Assembly (NCBI RefSeq): GCF_903645295.1
Contig: NZ_CAHJXM010000003.1
Span: forward strand, 434,001-498,000
DNA from: Bacillus sp. Marseille-Q1617
GTDB lineage: Bacteria > Bacillota > Bacilli > Bacillales > Bacillaceae_B
Length of the DNA: 64,000 bases
Reading direction: 5' to 3'
The notes beneath the pieces were generated by a model. That model was not told where the DNA came from. It searched no databases and worked only from the letters and a program-made list of their open reading frames with translations. Below are positions 29,036 through 37,969 of this stretch, in pieces (position 1 is the first letter of the stretch; each line of letters starts with the position of its first letter). The translations under genes were made by a program, and so were the position numbers.

Positions 29036-29608
29036 GTGAATCTATATTCATTTGCGAAAGGATTAGTAAAGTCTATTCTCTCTCCTCTTTACCGCATCGA
29101 GGTTTCCGGATTGGAACATTTTCCAAAAGAAGGAGGAGTGCTGCTGTGCGCGAACCACATCGACAACCTGGATCCTCCCGTGGTCGGCATCACAGCCCCA
29201 AGGCCAGTTTCATTTATGGCGAAAGATGAACTGTTCAAAGTGCCGCTGCTTGGGAAGATCCTTCCAAAAATTCATGCCTTTCCTGTAAAAAGGGGTATGA
29301 GTGATCGAGAAGCATTGCGAAAAGGATTGAAAGTCTTGAATGAAGGAAAGGTTTTAGGATTGTTTCCTGAGGGTACTAGAAGTAAAACAGGGCAGATCGG
29401 AAAGGGTTTGGCCGGTGCCGGTTTTTTTGCTCTTAGATCTGAAGCGAAAGTGGTACCGTGCGCAATCATTGGGCCGTATAAGCCATTTAAGAAATTAAAA
29501 GTGGTGTATGGGCCGCCTGTTCCAATGAAAGAAGTAAGAGAACAAAAGCTCAATGCAGAGAAAACGACCGAAATCATCATGGAGCATATCGTCAAACTTA
29601 CGAAATGA
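29036..29608 (+). CDS. plsC: 1-acyl-sn-glycerol-3-phosphate acyltransferase (PlsC)
   Basis: The 190-residue acyltransferase has NHIDNLD (HxxxxD motif, about 38-43) and FPEGTRS (about 112-118), which define the PlsC family. It acylates lysophosphatidic acid at the membrane to make phosphatidic acid. GTG 29036 follows AAAGGAAAGGG. It stands between cmk and ypfD and probably shares the cmk transcript; gpsA, encoding the first step of glycerolipid synthesis, is further downstream. Confidence 0.92.
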   Translation: MNLYSFAKGLVKSILSPLYRIEVSGLEHFPKEGGVLLCANHIDNLDPPVVGITAPRPVSFMAKDELFKVPLLGKILPKIHAFPVKRGMSDREALRKGLKVLNEGKVLGLFPEGTRSKTGQIGKGLAGAGFFALRSEAKVVPCAIIGPYKPFKKLKVVYGPPVPMKEVREQKLNAEKTTEIIMEHIVKLTK

Positions 29609-29737
29609 TGGAGAGGACTTTCTTGCTTGACAAATAGTTCTATTTATTAGAAGTTAGTAGAAAGAATAATTTATTTAAATTGTGTAAAAATTCACAAAAT
29701 AAAATCTTTGCAGTCATGGATTAAGGAGGAGTACATA

Positions 29738-30868
29738 ATGGAAGACATGAATGGAATTGAAGTGAAAAATCTCGAGATTGGTGAAAAAGTTAAGGGTACC
29801 GTCACTAAGGTCGAAGAAAAACAAGTCCTAGTTGATGTTCAAGATAGTAAAGTGGATGGCATCATTCCAATTAGTGAACTCTCAAGCCTTCACATTGAAA
29901 AAGCTTCTGACGTAGTGAGTGAAGGAGATGTACTGGAGTTAATCGTGACAAAAGTGGAAGAGGAACTGCTCGTCCTTTCTAAGCGTAAAGTCGATGCTGA
30001 AAAAGCGTGGGAAGAAATGAAGAATCGTTTTGAAAATGGAGATGTTTTTGAAGCGGAGGTCAAAGACGTGGTCAAAGGCGGTCTGGTAGTCGATCTTGGA
30101 GTGAGGGGGTTTGTGCCTGCCTCATTAGTGGAGGATTACTATGTGGAGGATTTCTCAGACTACAAGGATAAGGTTCTTACATTTAAGATAGTAGAACTCG
30201 ACCAAGAGAAGAACCGTTTGATCCTTTCCCATCGTGCAGTAGTGGAAGCTGAAAAACAAGAGCAGAAGAAACAGCTGCTGACTGACATTGAATCCGGGGC
30301 CGTCCTCGAAGGTACGGTTCAACGCATCACTGATTTCGGTGCATTCGTGGATATTGGCGGAGTAGACGGACTTGTCCATATTTCCCAGCTGTCCCATGAG
30401 CATGTAGAAAAACCTTCCGACGTGGTAACTGAAGGACAAAAAGTACAAGTCAAGGTATTAAGTGTCGACCGTGATAATGAAAGGATTTCATTATCAATCA
30501 AAGAGACACTGCCTGGGCCGTGGAGTGACATTTCTGAAAAAGCTCCTAAAGGAAGCGTCTTGGATGGGGTCGTGAAGCGATTGGTTTCTTATGGAGCATT
30601 CGTTGAGGTATTCCCTGGTGTAGAAGGGTTGGTACACATCTCACAAATTTCGCATAAACACATCGGCACTCCGCATGAAGTATTAAAAGAAGATCAATCG
30701 GTTAAAGTAAAAGTATTGGATGTAAATGAATCTGAACAACGTCTTTCTTTAAGCATAAAAGCATTGGAAGAGAAGGAAGAAGAAGTGACGGATTATGAAA
30801 TGCCGGAAGAAAACACCGGATTCCAATTAGGTGAAATGATTGGAGATAAATTAAAAGATCTTAAATAA
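29738..30868 (+). CDS. ypfD: YpfD, ribosomal protein S1-like RNA-binding protein
   Basis: The 376-residue protein is made of four S1 (OB-fold) repeats at about 14-82, 100-165, 185-254 and 271-340, then an acidic tail. The third and fourth are the most canonical (GAFVDIGGVDGLVHISQLS; GAFVEVFPGVEGLVHISQIS). This is the short S1 of Firmicutes, which is not an essential ribosomal protein. ATG 29738 is preceded by AAGGAGGAG at perfect spacing. Located after cmk-plsC as in relatives. Confidence 0.93.
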   Translation: MEDMNGIEVKNLEIGEKVKGTVTKVEEKQVLVDVQDSKVDGIIPISELSSLHIEKASDVVSEGDVLELIVTKVEEELLVLSKRKVDAEKAWEEMKNRFENGDVFEAEVKDVVKGGLVVDLGVRGFVPASLVEDYYVEDFSDYKDKVLTFKIVELDQEKNRLILSHRAVVEAEKQEQKKQLLTDIESGAVLEGTVQRITDFGAFVDIGGVDGLVHISQLSHEHVEKPSDVVTEGQKVQVKVLSVDRDNERISLSIKETLPGPWSDISEKAPKGSVLDGVVKRLVSYGAFVEVFPGVEGLVHISQISHKHIGTPHEVLKEDQSVKVKVLDVNESEQRLSLSIKALEEKEEEVTDYEMPEENTGFQLGEMIGDKLKDLK

Positions 30869-30883
30869 AAATGGTGATGGACT

Positions 30884-31942
30884 GTGACAAGAGCTCAACG
30901 AAAACGGGATCATATAAATTTCGCCCTTTCAACAGGGCAGCAGGATAAGACGGGTTTTGAAGATGTGAAATTTGTCCATCAAAGCCTTCCGAATTCAGCA
31001 CTTGATGACACCGGCCTCCAGTCCCGAATTGGCGAACTTTCTTTAAGTTCGCCAATTTTTGTGAATGCAATGACGGGCGGAGGCGGCGAATACACCTCGA
31101 AAATCAATGGTGACTTATCTATTTTGGCACGGGAAACAGGAATCGCACTGGCTGTGGGCTCGCAAATGTCCGCAATAAAGAGTCCGGATGAACGGAAGAC
31201 ATACGAAATTGTCAGAAAGAACAACCCTGACGGCATCATTCTTGCCAATCTTGGAAGTGAAGCAACTGTGCAGCAGGCAGCGGATGCAGTGGAAATGATC
31301 GAGGCAGATGCCCTCCAGATTCATTTGAATGTCATTCAGGAATTGACCATGCCGGAAGGAGACCGGGATTTTAAAGGTGCGATTGATCGGATCAATATGA
31401 TTGCAGACAGGTTATCAGTCCCGGTCATTGTGAAAGAGACTGGCTTTGGTATTGGCAGGGAAGCAGCCCTGGCTCTTTCGGAAACTCCGATTGCAGCAAT
31501 AGATATCGGCGGCTACGGTGGAACGAATTTCTCTAAGATCGAAAATCAGCGCAGACAAAGAATGCTGGGTTATTTTGATGACTGGGGAATTCCAACTGCC
31601 CTCTCCATTGTTGAAACTTGCTCAGCGAGTGATCTTCCAATAATGGCTTCTGGAGGAATAAGGAACAGTTTGGATATCGTCAAAGCGTTAAGTTTAGGCG
31701 CGTGCGCTGCAGGCATGGCTGGAGCTGTATTGAGAAGCATCATAGATAAAGGCCTTAATGAAACGATAAATGAAGTGAATGATATTCATACCGACATACG
31801 ATTTCTCATGTGCGCATTAGGGTGTAACAAGATTGAAGATTTGCATGAAGTTCCTCTGATTTTATCAGGCGAAGTGCATCATTGGATGAAGGTTCGCGGA
31901 TTGAAACCAGACAATTTCAGTAATAGAAAAATGAATAAATAA
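30884..31942 (+). CDS. fni: Isopentenyl-diphosphate delta-isomerase, type II (FMN)
   Basis: The 352-residue FMN/NADPH-dependent TIM-barrel enzyme interconverts isopentenyl and dimethylallyl diphosphates, the units used by HepS/HepT below. Motifs are FVNAMTGGG (about 60), ALAVGSQMSAI, QIHLNVIQELTMPEGDRDF (substrate and Mg binding), GGYGGTNFSKIE and MASGGIR. The start is GTG 30884 with a weak site (GGTGATGG). A strong terminator-like hairpin lies inside codons 48-59 (see separate entry). Confidence 0.93.
   Translation: MTRAQRKRDHINFALSTGQQDKTGFEDVKFVHQSLPNSALDDTGLQSRIGELSLSSPIFVNAMTGGGGEYTSKINGDLSILARETGIALAVGSQMSAIKSPDERKTYEIVRKNNPDGIILANLGSEATVQQAADAVEMIEADALQIHLNVIQELTMPEGDRDFKGAIDRINMIADRLSVPVIVKETGFGIGREAALALSETPIAAIDIGGYGGTNFSKIENQRRQRMLGYFDDWGIPTALSIVETCSASDLPIMASGGIRNSLDIVKALSLGACAAGMAGAVLRSIIDKGLNETINEVNDIHTDIRFLMCALGCNKIEDLHEVPLILSGEVHHWMKVRGLKPDNFSNRKMNK
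31027..31060 (+). terminator. Terminator-like hairpin inside the fni coding sequence
   Basis: AATTGGCGAACTT (31027-31039) pairs perfectly with AAGTTCGCCAATT (31045-31057), with a five-base loop TCTTT and five T at 31056-31060. It has all the marks of an intrinsic terminator about 145 bases after the fni start. The residues encoded (IGELSLSSPIF) are normal for the family, so it may instead be a chance result of codon choice. Confidence 0.5.
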
Positions 31943-31947
31943 TGAAG

Positions 31948-31982
31948 AAAACGGATTCCTTCGTAAAGGGATCCGTTTTTTT
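31948..31982 (+). terminator. Intrinsic terminator after fni
   Basis: AACGGATTCC pairs with GGGATCCGTT (one G-U pair), followed by a T run. On the minus strand it could also close ypzI. Confidence 0.82.
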
Positions 31983-32001
31983 AGTTTCAAAGATGTTTGG
32001 T

Positions 32002-32133
32002 TTATTTCTGTCTTCTTCTTGATTCTTCCGGGCTTTCCATTCCTGTTGCACCCTTGTTCTGAAGCTCTTGATCACGATCAGATTCAACACGTCTGCTTTG
32101 CTTTAATTTCTTTTCTTGACGATCTCTTCCCAT
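32002..32133 (-). CDS. ypzI: YpzI-family small hydrophilic protein
   Basis: A 43-residue gene read directly from the minus strand: MGRDRQEKKLKQSRRVESD near the start and ending in RRRQK. AGGAGGTGG lies at correct spacing before the ATG. The very charged, Arg/Lys/Glu/Gln-rich composition and MGRDRQEKKLK start match the YpzI family, which I recall at this position in Bacillus. Function unknown. It has no membrane segment. Confidence 0.75.
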   Translation of the reverse strand: MGRDRQEKKLKQSRRVESDRDQELQNKGATGMESPEESRRRQK

Positions 32134-32237
32134 ATCAACCACCTCCTTTACTTATTTTTTCAAGAATAAAATGAAACATGCATGAATGAATTACATAAAG
32201 ATTTTCCATAATGTAGATAATAGGAGGGAATGGGGTC

Positions 32238-32852
32238 ATGGAAGGTATTTTATTTTTATGGGTATCATGGGGATTATGGATCTATACAACATTCATGATG
32301 GGAAAGAACGAAAAGGGCCGCTTTAAGTATTCCTTCATTTTGTTGTGCATGATTTGCTTGTTTCCATATCATGTCACCCTGTTTTCATACGAGGTGTACG
32401 CAACTTACATTTTTTTAGTCGTCCTGACGTTCATCTATATCCGTCTCCTGGGTCTGAGGCAAAAACTATATATGTTGATCTGTATTTTGACGGTAGCGAT
32501 GTCTTATGCGGGAATAGGCCTAATTGCCATTTATGATCCGGTACTGATGATCATCGAATCTCATCTAATTTCGGCACTTTTATCCATGAGCATTGGCTTT
32601 ATATTTTATAGCACGATTAAAAAGATGAAGATTCTGTTCCTTGCAGTGCTGGCAGGCACGATGGCTGGAGAAGTATTATTGAACGTCACGTTAAATAAAA
32701 TTGGATTTGGTGAATCGATTGGGAGTCACCTCTATTTGGATATGACAGCCTGCATGGCTTTGATCACCATTACATGGAAGATCATTCATGCCATGAATGG
32801 CTTGATGAGCAGCAAACTATCACCTAATAAAGGGGAAATCAAAAATTTATGA
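32238..32852 (+). CDS. yphA: YphA, polytopic membrane protein
   Basis: The 204-residue hydrophobic protein has about six or seven membrane segments and no enzymatic motif. Length and position between fni and yphB match YphA. It begins behind TAGGAGGGAA and overlaps yphB by four bases (ATGA), so the two are translationally coupled. A sporulation role is suspected for the cluster because of the neighbouring gene family, but the sequence does not show it. Confidence 0.78.
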   Translation: MEGILFLWVSWGLWIYTTFMMGKNEKGRFKYSFILLCMICLFPYHVTLFSYEVYATYIFLVVLTFIYIRLLGLRQKLYMLICILTVAMSYAGIGLIAIYDPVLMIIESHLISALLSMSIGFIFYSTIKKMKILFLAVLAGTMAGEVLLNVTLNKIGFGESIGSHLYLDMTACMALITITWKIIHAMNGLMSSKLSPNKGEIKNL

Positions 32853-33745
32853 ATGAGTATGTAAACCCCGTTATCTTCGGGGTAGTTGTCGGCACATTAA
32901 CGAGAATCTATATGCTCCGTACGGACTATAGACAGTACCCAACGTATTTACACGGGAAAATCATACATATAGCACTTGGTTTCATAGCGGCAGGACTCGG
33001 CACGATTGCTGTACCTGCATTATTGGAAGAAAACTTCACGGCCATCACCTTTTTGACGGTGGCTGCCTCACAATTCCGTGATGTAAGAAATATGGAAAGA
33101 AACACATTGACGGAACTGGATGCCTACGAACTGGTACCACGGGGTGCAACCTATATCGAAGGAATTGCCGTGGCATTTGAAAGCAGAAATTACCTTGTGA
33201 TCTTTACATCTCTAATCGCAACTTTGGTATATATTGTATTTAATTTTTATGCGGCCATTCTAGTCAGTGTGGTGTGCATGGTCATTTCACATAAATTGAT
33301 GGCTGGCGGAAAGCTTAAAGATATTGTCAATATCAAGTTTGTTAAGCCGCACTTTAAGGATGCAGGACTGTACGTGGATAATATTTATATCATGAATATC
33401 GGTCTTAAAGTAAGGCAGGAAGAGATACTGAGATATGGTATGGGTTTTGTGCTATCCCCTAAATCATTCGATGCCAGATCTACGATTGCAAATCTTGGTC
33501 AAAGGCAGGCAATACTGCATGATGTGTCCACTTCATTGGGCATCTTTAAAGACTCGGGAACCCCCGCACTCACTCCTTTGGCTAAAAGAGACCTGGATGA
33601 TGGAAGGGTGGCGGTATTTGTATTACCGCAAAGGAAAGACGTTGAGAAAGCCATCGCGATCCTCGGTCAGGTGCCGACACTGGAAAATGCTATAAGGATG
33701 CCATCTGAATCAAAAGCCATTCAAAAGGGGAGTAAAGCAGATTGA
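32849..33745 (+). CDS. yphB: YphB, YIEGIA-domain membrane protein
   Basis: The 298-residue protein carries the eponymous YIEGIA motif (residues about 102-107) between hydrophobic segments (about 5-20, 33-56, 60-75, 115-150) and a soluble C-terminal half (about 160-298). The YIEGIA family is found in spore-forming Firmicutes, usually followed by a small partner gene, as here. The molecular role is not known to me. It is coupled to both neighbours by 4-base overlaps. Confidence 0.82.
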   Translation: MNEYVNPVIFGVVVGTLTRIYMLRTDYRQYPTYLHGKIIHIALGFIAAGLGTIAVPALLEENFTAITFLTVAASQFRDVRNMERNTLTELDAYELVPRGATYIEGIAVAFESRNYLVIFTSLIATLVYIVFNFYAAILVSVVCMVISHKLMAGGKLKDIVNIKFVKPHFKDAGLYVDNIYIMNIGLKVRQEEILRYGMGFVLSPKSFDARSTIANLGQRQAILHDVSTSLGIFKDSGTPALTPLAKRDLDDGRVAVFVLPQRKDVEKAIAILGQVPTLENAIRMPSESKAIQKGSKAD

Positions 33746-33933
33746 GTACGACTATTCAGAAATTCATTTTAGCGGCTGTAACAACTTCACCTGAAAGAGT
33801 GCCCAGCGGAACAGCGGTGTTTCATTGCAAAACAGAAGAAGAGCTGCAGAAGATCTGTGCCAACCTGGAAGCAATATTGGACGGTATTGCACATGAATTG
33901 GATCCTGGGCTGTTCATCATTGTGAAACATTGA
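33742..33933 (+). CDS. Small capping-type partner of the YIEGIA protein
   Basis: The 63-residue soluble protein (MSTTIQKFILAAVTTSPERV start) matches the small subunit that accompanies YIEGIA proteins, annotated in families as a capping complex subunit. It starts with TTG 33742, whose TTGA overlaps the yphB stop, after AAAGGGGAG. No catalytic motif. Binding to YphB is inferred from the fixed gene pairing. Confidence 0.75.
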   Translation: MSTTIQKFILAAVTTSPERVPSGTAVFHCKTEEELQKICANLEAILDGIAHELDPGLFIIVKH

Positions 33934-33976
33934 TTGCCAGTTCATTCTTTTACTGATAAAATACTAAAGTTAGGGG

Positions 33977-34018
33977 GACTGACCCATAAGGGAAAACGCA
34001 GCTTATGGGCCAGTCTTT
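33977..34018 (+). terminator. Intrinsic terminator after the yphAB cluster
   Basis: GACTG-A-CCCATAAG pairs with CTTATGGG-C-CAGTC, one mismatch, followed by TTTATTATT. Confidence 0.78.
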
Positions 34019-34114
34019 ATTATTGAGAATGTATGTAACTTGAAACAGTGGAAATGAAAAGGCTTAAAGGATAATGAATGAACCATAAGCTTCTTCAAGA
34101 AAGGGTGAAAAAGA

Positions 34115-35425
34115 GTGTCTAAACCAGTTGTTGCAATCGTAGGGCGTCCCAATGTTGGTAAGTCCACGATTTTTAATAGGATTGTCGGAGAAAGAATATC
34201 GATTGTAGAGGATGTTCCCGGAGTTACAAGGGATCGTATATACAGTTCAGCAGAATGGCTGACTCATGAATTTAATATTATTGACACGGGTGGTATCGAG
34301 TTAGGAAATGAGCCGTTCCTTGATCAAATCAGACAACAGGCAGAAATTGCGATTGATGAAGCAGATGTCATCATTTTCCTCACCAATGGCCGTGAAGGGG
34401 TGACAGCTGCAGATGAAATCGTGGCGAAAATTCTTTACCGTTCAAACAAACCTGTAGTTCTCGGCGTCAATAAGATTGATAATCCAGAAATGAGGGAAAT
34501 GGTATATGATTTCTACTCATTGGGATTTGGGGAGCCATTCCCGATTTCAGGTTCTCACGGACTTGGATTAGGGGATCTGCTTGACGAAGCTGCTAAGCAT
34601 TTTAAAAAGGAAGATGACGAAGAATATGGTGAAGAAGTCATTAAATTTTCACTGATCGGACGCCCGAATGTTGGTAAATCATCCTTGGTGAATGCATTAT
34701 TAGGGGAAGACCGTGTCATCGTCAGTAATGTTGCCGGTACGACCCGGGATGCAATAGATTCTTCCTACACGTATGATGGACAAGAGTATGTCATCATTGA
34801 TACTGCCGGAATGAGAAAGAAAGGTAAAGTGTATGAAACAACTGAAAAATACAGTGTATTAAGAGCCCTGAGAGCCATTGAGCGTTCTGATGTTGTCCTT
34901 GTTGTGATTGACGGTGAAGAAGGAATAATAGAACAGGACAAGAAAATTGCAGGCTATGCCCATGATGCAGGCCGTGCAGTCGTGATCGTGGTGAATAAGT
35001 GGGATGCTGTTGAAAAAGATGAGAAAACAATGAATAAATGGGAACAAAACATTCGTGATCATTTTCAATTCCTTGATTATGCACCGATCATCTTCCTGTC
35101 TGCAAAAACGAAGAAGAGGATTCATACGCTGCTCCCTGTCATTAACATGGCGAGTGAAAACCATGCATTGCGAGTCCAGTCAAGCGTCCTGAATGAAGTA
35201 GTCATGGATGCAGTGGCAATGAATCCGACTCCTACGGATAATGGCAAGAGACTAAGAATTTATTATGCAACTCAAGTAGCGGTCAAACCGCCGACTTTTG
35301 TTGTTTTTGTCAATGACCCTGAATTGATGCATTTTTCTTATGAACGATTCCTGGAAAATAGAATTCGTGATGCATTCGGGTTTGAAGGGACTCCTATTCG
35401 TATTATCGCCCGTGCAAGAAAATAA
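34115..35425 (+). CDS. der: Der (EngA), double-GTPase ribosome assembly factor
   Basis: The 436-residue protein has two GTPase domains in tandem. GRPNVGKST with DTGG and NKID form the first (about 9-165); GRPNVGKSS with DTAG and NKWD the second (about 176-345). A KH-like domain follows at the end (about 355-436). It helps mature the 50S subunit and is essential in Bacillus. Starts at GTG 34115 after AAAGGGTGAAAAAG. Its length equals the B. subtilis protein, and gpsA follows 16 bases later. Confidence 0.96.
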   Translation: MSKPVVAIVGRPNVGKSTIFNRIVGERISIVEDVPGVTRDRIYSSAEWLTHEFNIIDTGGIELGNEPFLDQIRQQAEIAIDEADVIIFLTNGREGVTAADEIVAKILYRSNKPVVLGVNKIDNPEMREMVYDFYSLGFGEPFPISGSHGLGLGDLLDEAAKHFKKEDDEEYGEEVIKFSLIGRPNVGKSSLVNALLGEDRVIVSNVAGTTRDAIDSSYTYDGQEYVIIDTAGMRKKGKVYETTEKYSVLRALRAIERSDVVLVVIDGEEGIIEQDKKIAGYAHDAGRAVVIVVNKWDAVEKDEKTMNKWEQNIRDHFQFLDYAPIIFLSAKTKKRIHTLLPVINMASENHALRVQSSVLNEVVMDAVAMNPTPTDNGKRLRIYYATQVAVKPPTFVVFVNDPELMHFSYERFLENRIRDAFGFEGTPIRIIARARK

Positions 35426-35441
35426 TAAGGTAGGTGTAAAA

Positions 35442-36485
35442 ATGAAAAATTCTCGAAAAGTGACGGTTATCGGTGCAGGAAGCTGGGGTACGGCTCTTGC
35501 CATGGTATTGGCAGACAACGACCGTGAAGTCAGGCTGTGGGGACATAAAGCAGAACAAATAAAAGAAATTAACGAACAACATACGAATCATAAATACTTA
35601 AAGGATGTAAAGCTTCCTGAAAGTATCATAGGTTATTCTGACATGAAAGAATCACTTGGTGGGATCGATACCATCATATTAGCAGTCCCTACAAAAGCAA
35701 TCCGGCAGGTGCTGGGGCAGATTCAAGAGGTGCAAAGTAATCCTTTAACGATCGTGCATGTGAGTAAGGGGATTGAACCTGACAGCCTTTTAAGGATCTC
35801 TGAAATCATAGAAGATGAAATGGAACCAGGTAATCTGCGTTCTGTCGTCGTTCTTTCAGGACCGAGTCATGCCGAAGAAGTAAGCTTAAGGCATCCAACA
35901 ACCGTGACGGTGTCATCTGAAGATATGAAGTCTGCCGAAGAAGTCCAGGATCTTTTCATGAACCAGAATTTTAGAGTTTACACGAATCCTGATATGCTTG
36001 GTGTTGAAATTGGCGGGGCCTTAAAAAACATCATTGCTCTTGCTGCCGGAATCACTGACGGACTGGGGTATGGTGATAATGCCAAGGCTGCCCTGATTAC
36101 GAGGGGACTAGCTGAAATTGCAAGGTTAGGGACCAAAATGGGGGCTAACCCGCTCACTTTCTCCGGATTGGCAGGTATCGGCGATTTAATCGTTACTTGT
36201 ACCAGTGTTCACTCCAGAAACTGGAGAGCGGGGAATATGCTTGGAAAAGGGCATAAACTCCAGGAAGTACTCGACAACATGGGCATGGTGGTGGAAGGTG
36301 TCCGAACAACGAAAGCAGGGCATCAGCTCGCCCAAAAATACGATGTGAAGATGCCGATTACAAACGCACTGTACGATGTATTATTTAATGATGTGGAAGC
36401 AAAAGAAGCGGTCGATCATTTAATGTCACGGGGAAAGACAAATGAAATGGAAGATTTGGTGAATATATTGGGCGAACGCTCATAG
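35442..36485 (+). CDS. gpsA: GpsA, NAD(P)H-dependent glycerol-3-phosphate dehydrogenase
   Basis: The 347-residue enzyme reduces dihydroxyacetone phosphate to sn-glycerol 3-phosphate, the first step of membrane lipid synthesis. The nucleotide site is GAGSWGTA (about 10-17); the catalytic Lys is in [23 protein letters not shown] and NWRAGN are conserved. ATG 35442 follows AAGGTAGGTG; the longer open frame (to 35340) overlaps der and is rejected. Same order der-gpsA as B. subtilis. Confidence 0.95.
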   Translation: MKNSRKVTVIGAGSWGTALAMVLADNDREVRLWGHKAEQIKEINEQHTNHKYLKDVKLPESIIGYSDMKESLGGIDTIILAVPTKAIRQVLGQIQEVQSNPLTIVHVSKGIEPDSLLRISEIIEDEMEPGNLRSVVVLSGPSHAEEVSLRHPTTVTVSSEDMKSAEEVQDLFMNQNFRVYTNPDMLGVEIGGALKNIIALAAGITDGLGYGDNAKAALITRGLAEIARLGTKMGANPLTFSGLAGIGDLIVTCTSVHSRNWRAGNMLGKGHKLQEVLDNMGMVVEGVRTTKAGHQLAQKYDVKMPITNALYDVLFNDVEAKEAVDHLMSRGKTNEMEDLVNILGERS

Positions 36486-36787
36486 TCCGATAAAAATCTT
36501 ACAATAATAGGCATTAGAGGATGCGAAAGGCGGAACCCGTGCATACACTGTGATGAATATATACAGCTTTGCCTATGGATGGGTAGGTCTCTTTCAGTCA
36601 TTAGAGCAACTCATGAGCCTGGAAAAAATCATTATTTCAATGATTCCGGGTTCTTGGGTCGCTCTTCTTTTATGTAATGCAATCATTTAGTGGATGTTTC
36701 GAAGTACCAATCTGACATTTTATTGAACAAGCCTTCTTTTAGAAACGACTTGTGATATAATACATTCGATAACAGGAGGGATGTACC
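36486..36787. other. Intergenic stretch gpsA-yphE with one weak 45-codon frame
   Basis: No terminator is clear after gpsA. An open frame at 36553-36690 (plus strand) would encode 45 residues beginning MNIYSFAYGWVGLF with a hydrophobic end. It lacks a properly placed ribosome binding site (nearest GAAAGGCGG is over 20 bases away), so I do not call it a gene. AGGAGGG before yphE lies at the end of the stretch. Confidence 0.4.
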
Positions 36788-36985
36788 ATGACTTCTATGA
36801 TGAAAATGTGGATATCATTTGCATCAATGGGCTTTATGTTTCTTGCAATTTTAATGATTTATTTCAGCCGCTATAAAATCAAACAAAAATTCATTCGTTT
36901 TATTACTGCTTTTATGGCATACATACTGATGATAGCAGGCGGACTCATGATGATCTATATCGTCTTCAGCGGTCCAACCTATTAA
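36788..36985 (+). CDS. yphE: YphE, DUF2768 small membrane protein
   Basis: The 65-residue protein consists of two membrane segments (about 8-26 and 38-60) joined by a short basic loop (SRYKIKQKFIR). Size, topology and location before yphF and spoIVA match the DUF2768/YphE family of Bacillus. Function unknown. ACAGGAGGG upstream supports the start. 23 bases separate it from yphF, so they are probably co-transcribed. Confidence 0.78.
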   Translation: MTSMMKMWISFASMGFMFLAILMIYFSRYKIKQKFIRFITAFMAYILMIAGGLMMIYIVFSGPTY

Positions 36986-37008
36986 GAAGCGAAAGGAAGT
37001 TTTGCAGA

Positions 37009-37719
37009 TTGAAACGTGTTGCTTTAACCGGAATGCTCCTTATCATAACTATGACACTACTATCAGGCTGTCTTTATCCTGAGGAGAAACTCAGTCAGAA
37101 CCAAATTCCATATGACAACCAGGTCAAAGCTGTTCAAGAAGCTGTCGAGCGATACCAAACAGATAATAACGGGCTCCTGCCGATCAAGACAAGAGACAAG
37201 GATACACCGATTTATCAAAAATATCCAATCGACTTTCGGAAGATCGCGCCTCAGTATCTATCAGAAATTCCAGGTAATGCATTTGAGAACGGCGGGATAT
37301 TTCAATATGTCTTAACAGATGTAGAGGAAAACCCGACTGTGAAGATATTTGATCTCCGGATGGCCGAAAAAATAAGGGAAATCAAAATAAGGATCAAAGC
37401 TCAAGGCTACCCTCCTTTTAAAGAGCAGGTGGCTCATAACGTATATAAATTAAACTATGAAAAGATAGGATTGGATGGAGAAGTGTATGTGGACAGCCCT
37501 TATTCAAATAAGAAGCTTCCACTTGTGATAAACGGGAGTGGAGAAATCTTCGTAGACTACTCGATGGATTTATATGAAAAGCTCCAATCAACGGATCAAC
37601 CAATCAAAGAAGGGAAGGACATACGTTCATTGCTGACGGAGGATTCGTTGTTTGTTCCAGCATATTCCCTTCCTTATACCCTTGACGAAAAGAAAGAACC
37701 CGTCTTTATGACAAAATAG
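37009..37719 (+). CDS. yphF: YphF, predicted lipoprotein
   Basis: The 236-residue protein begins with a lipoprotein signal peptide (basic MKRV, hydrophobic core, lipobox LLSGC with Cys21), so it would be lipid-anchored outside the membrane. The body shows no enzyme motif I know. It starts at TTG 37009 behind GAAAGGAAG. Position directly before spoIVA matches YphF of B. subtilis, and a sporulation link is possible but unproven. Confidence 0.78.
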   Translation: MKRVALTGMLLIITMTLLSGCLYPEEKLSQNQIPYDNQVKAVQEAVERYQTDNNGLLPIKTRDKDTPIYQKYPIDFRKIAPQYLSEIPGNAFENGGIFQYVLTDVEENPTVKIFDLRMAEKIREIKIRIKAQGYPPFKEQVAHNVYKLNYEKIGLDGEVYVDSPYSNKKLPLVINGSGEIFVDYSMDLYEKLQSTDQPIKEGKDIRSLLTEDSLFVPAYSLPYTLDEKKEPVFMTK

Positions 37720-37722
37720 GCA

Positions 37723-37770
37723 TAACCCTTTTCTTGCAAAATATATTGTAGGAGAAGGGTTATTATTTTT
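37723..37770 (+). terminator. Intrinsic terminator after yphF
   Basis: ATAACCCTT pairs with AAGGGTTAT with a loop of about 24 bases, followed by TATTTTT. Confidence 0.65.
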
Positions 37771-37850
37771 ATGTCATCCTTTATAGGGAGTTTTCATCAA
37801 ATTCAACTGAACATAATTGCTGCGACATAATAAATTCAATTCATAGTCAT

Positions 37851-37858
37851 AAGGAGGT
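37851..37858 (+). promoter_or_regulatory. Orphan strong Shine-Dalgarno in the spoIVA leader
   Basis: AAGGAGGT is a near-perfect anti-16S match but is not followed by ATG, GTG or TTG at usable spacing. It lies about 110 bases before spoIVA. It may be a STAB-SD type mRNA-stabilising site, as known for Bacillus cry3A leaders, or mere chance. Confidence 0.35.
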
Positions 37859-37969
37859 AAAAAAATCATATTAATAGTCATAAGTCATTAGGACAACATC
37901 ATAAATATAAAATGTGAGGCAGAATACACGGATGAAACATCCCTGGAATATAAGATGGGAGGGAATCTC

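Noticed and set aside
36553..36690. 45-codon open frame between gpsA and yphE
   Set aside because: No ribosome binding site at usable distance and no family recognised; it may be a remnant, so it is only noted in the gap entry.
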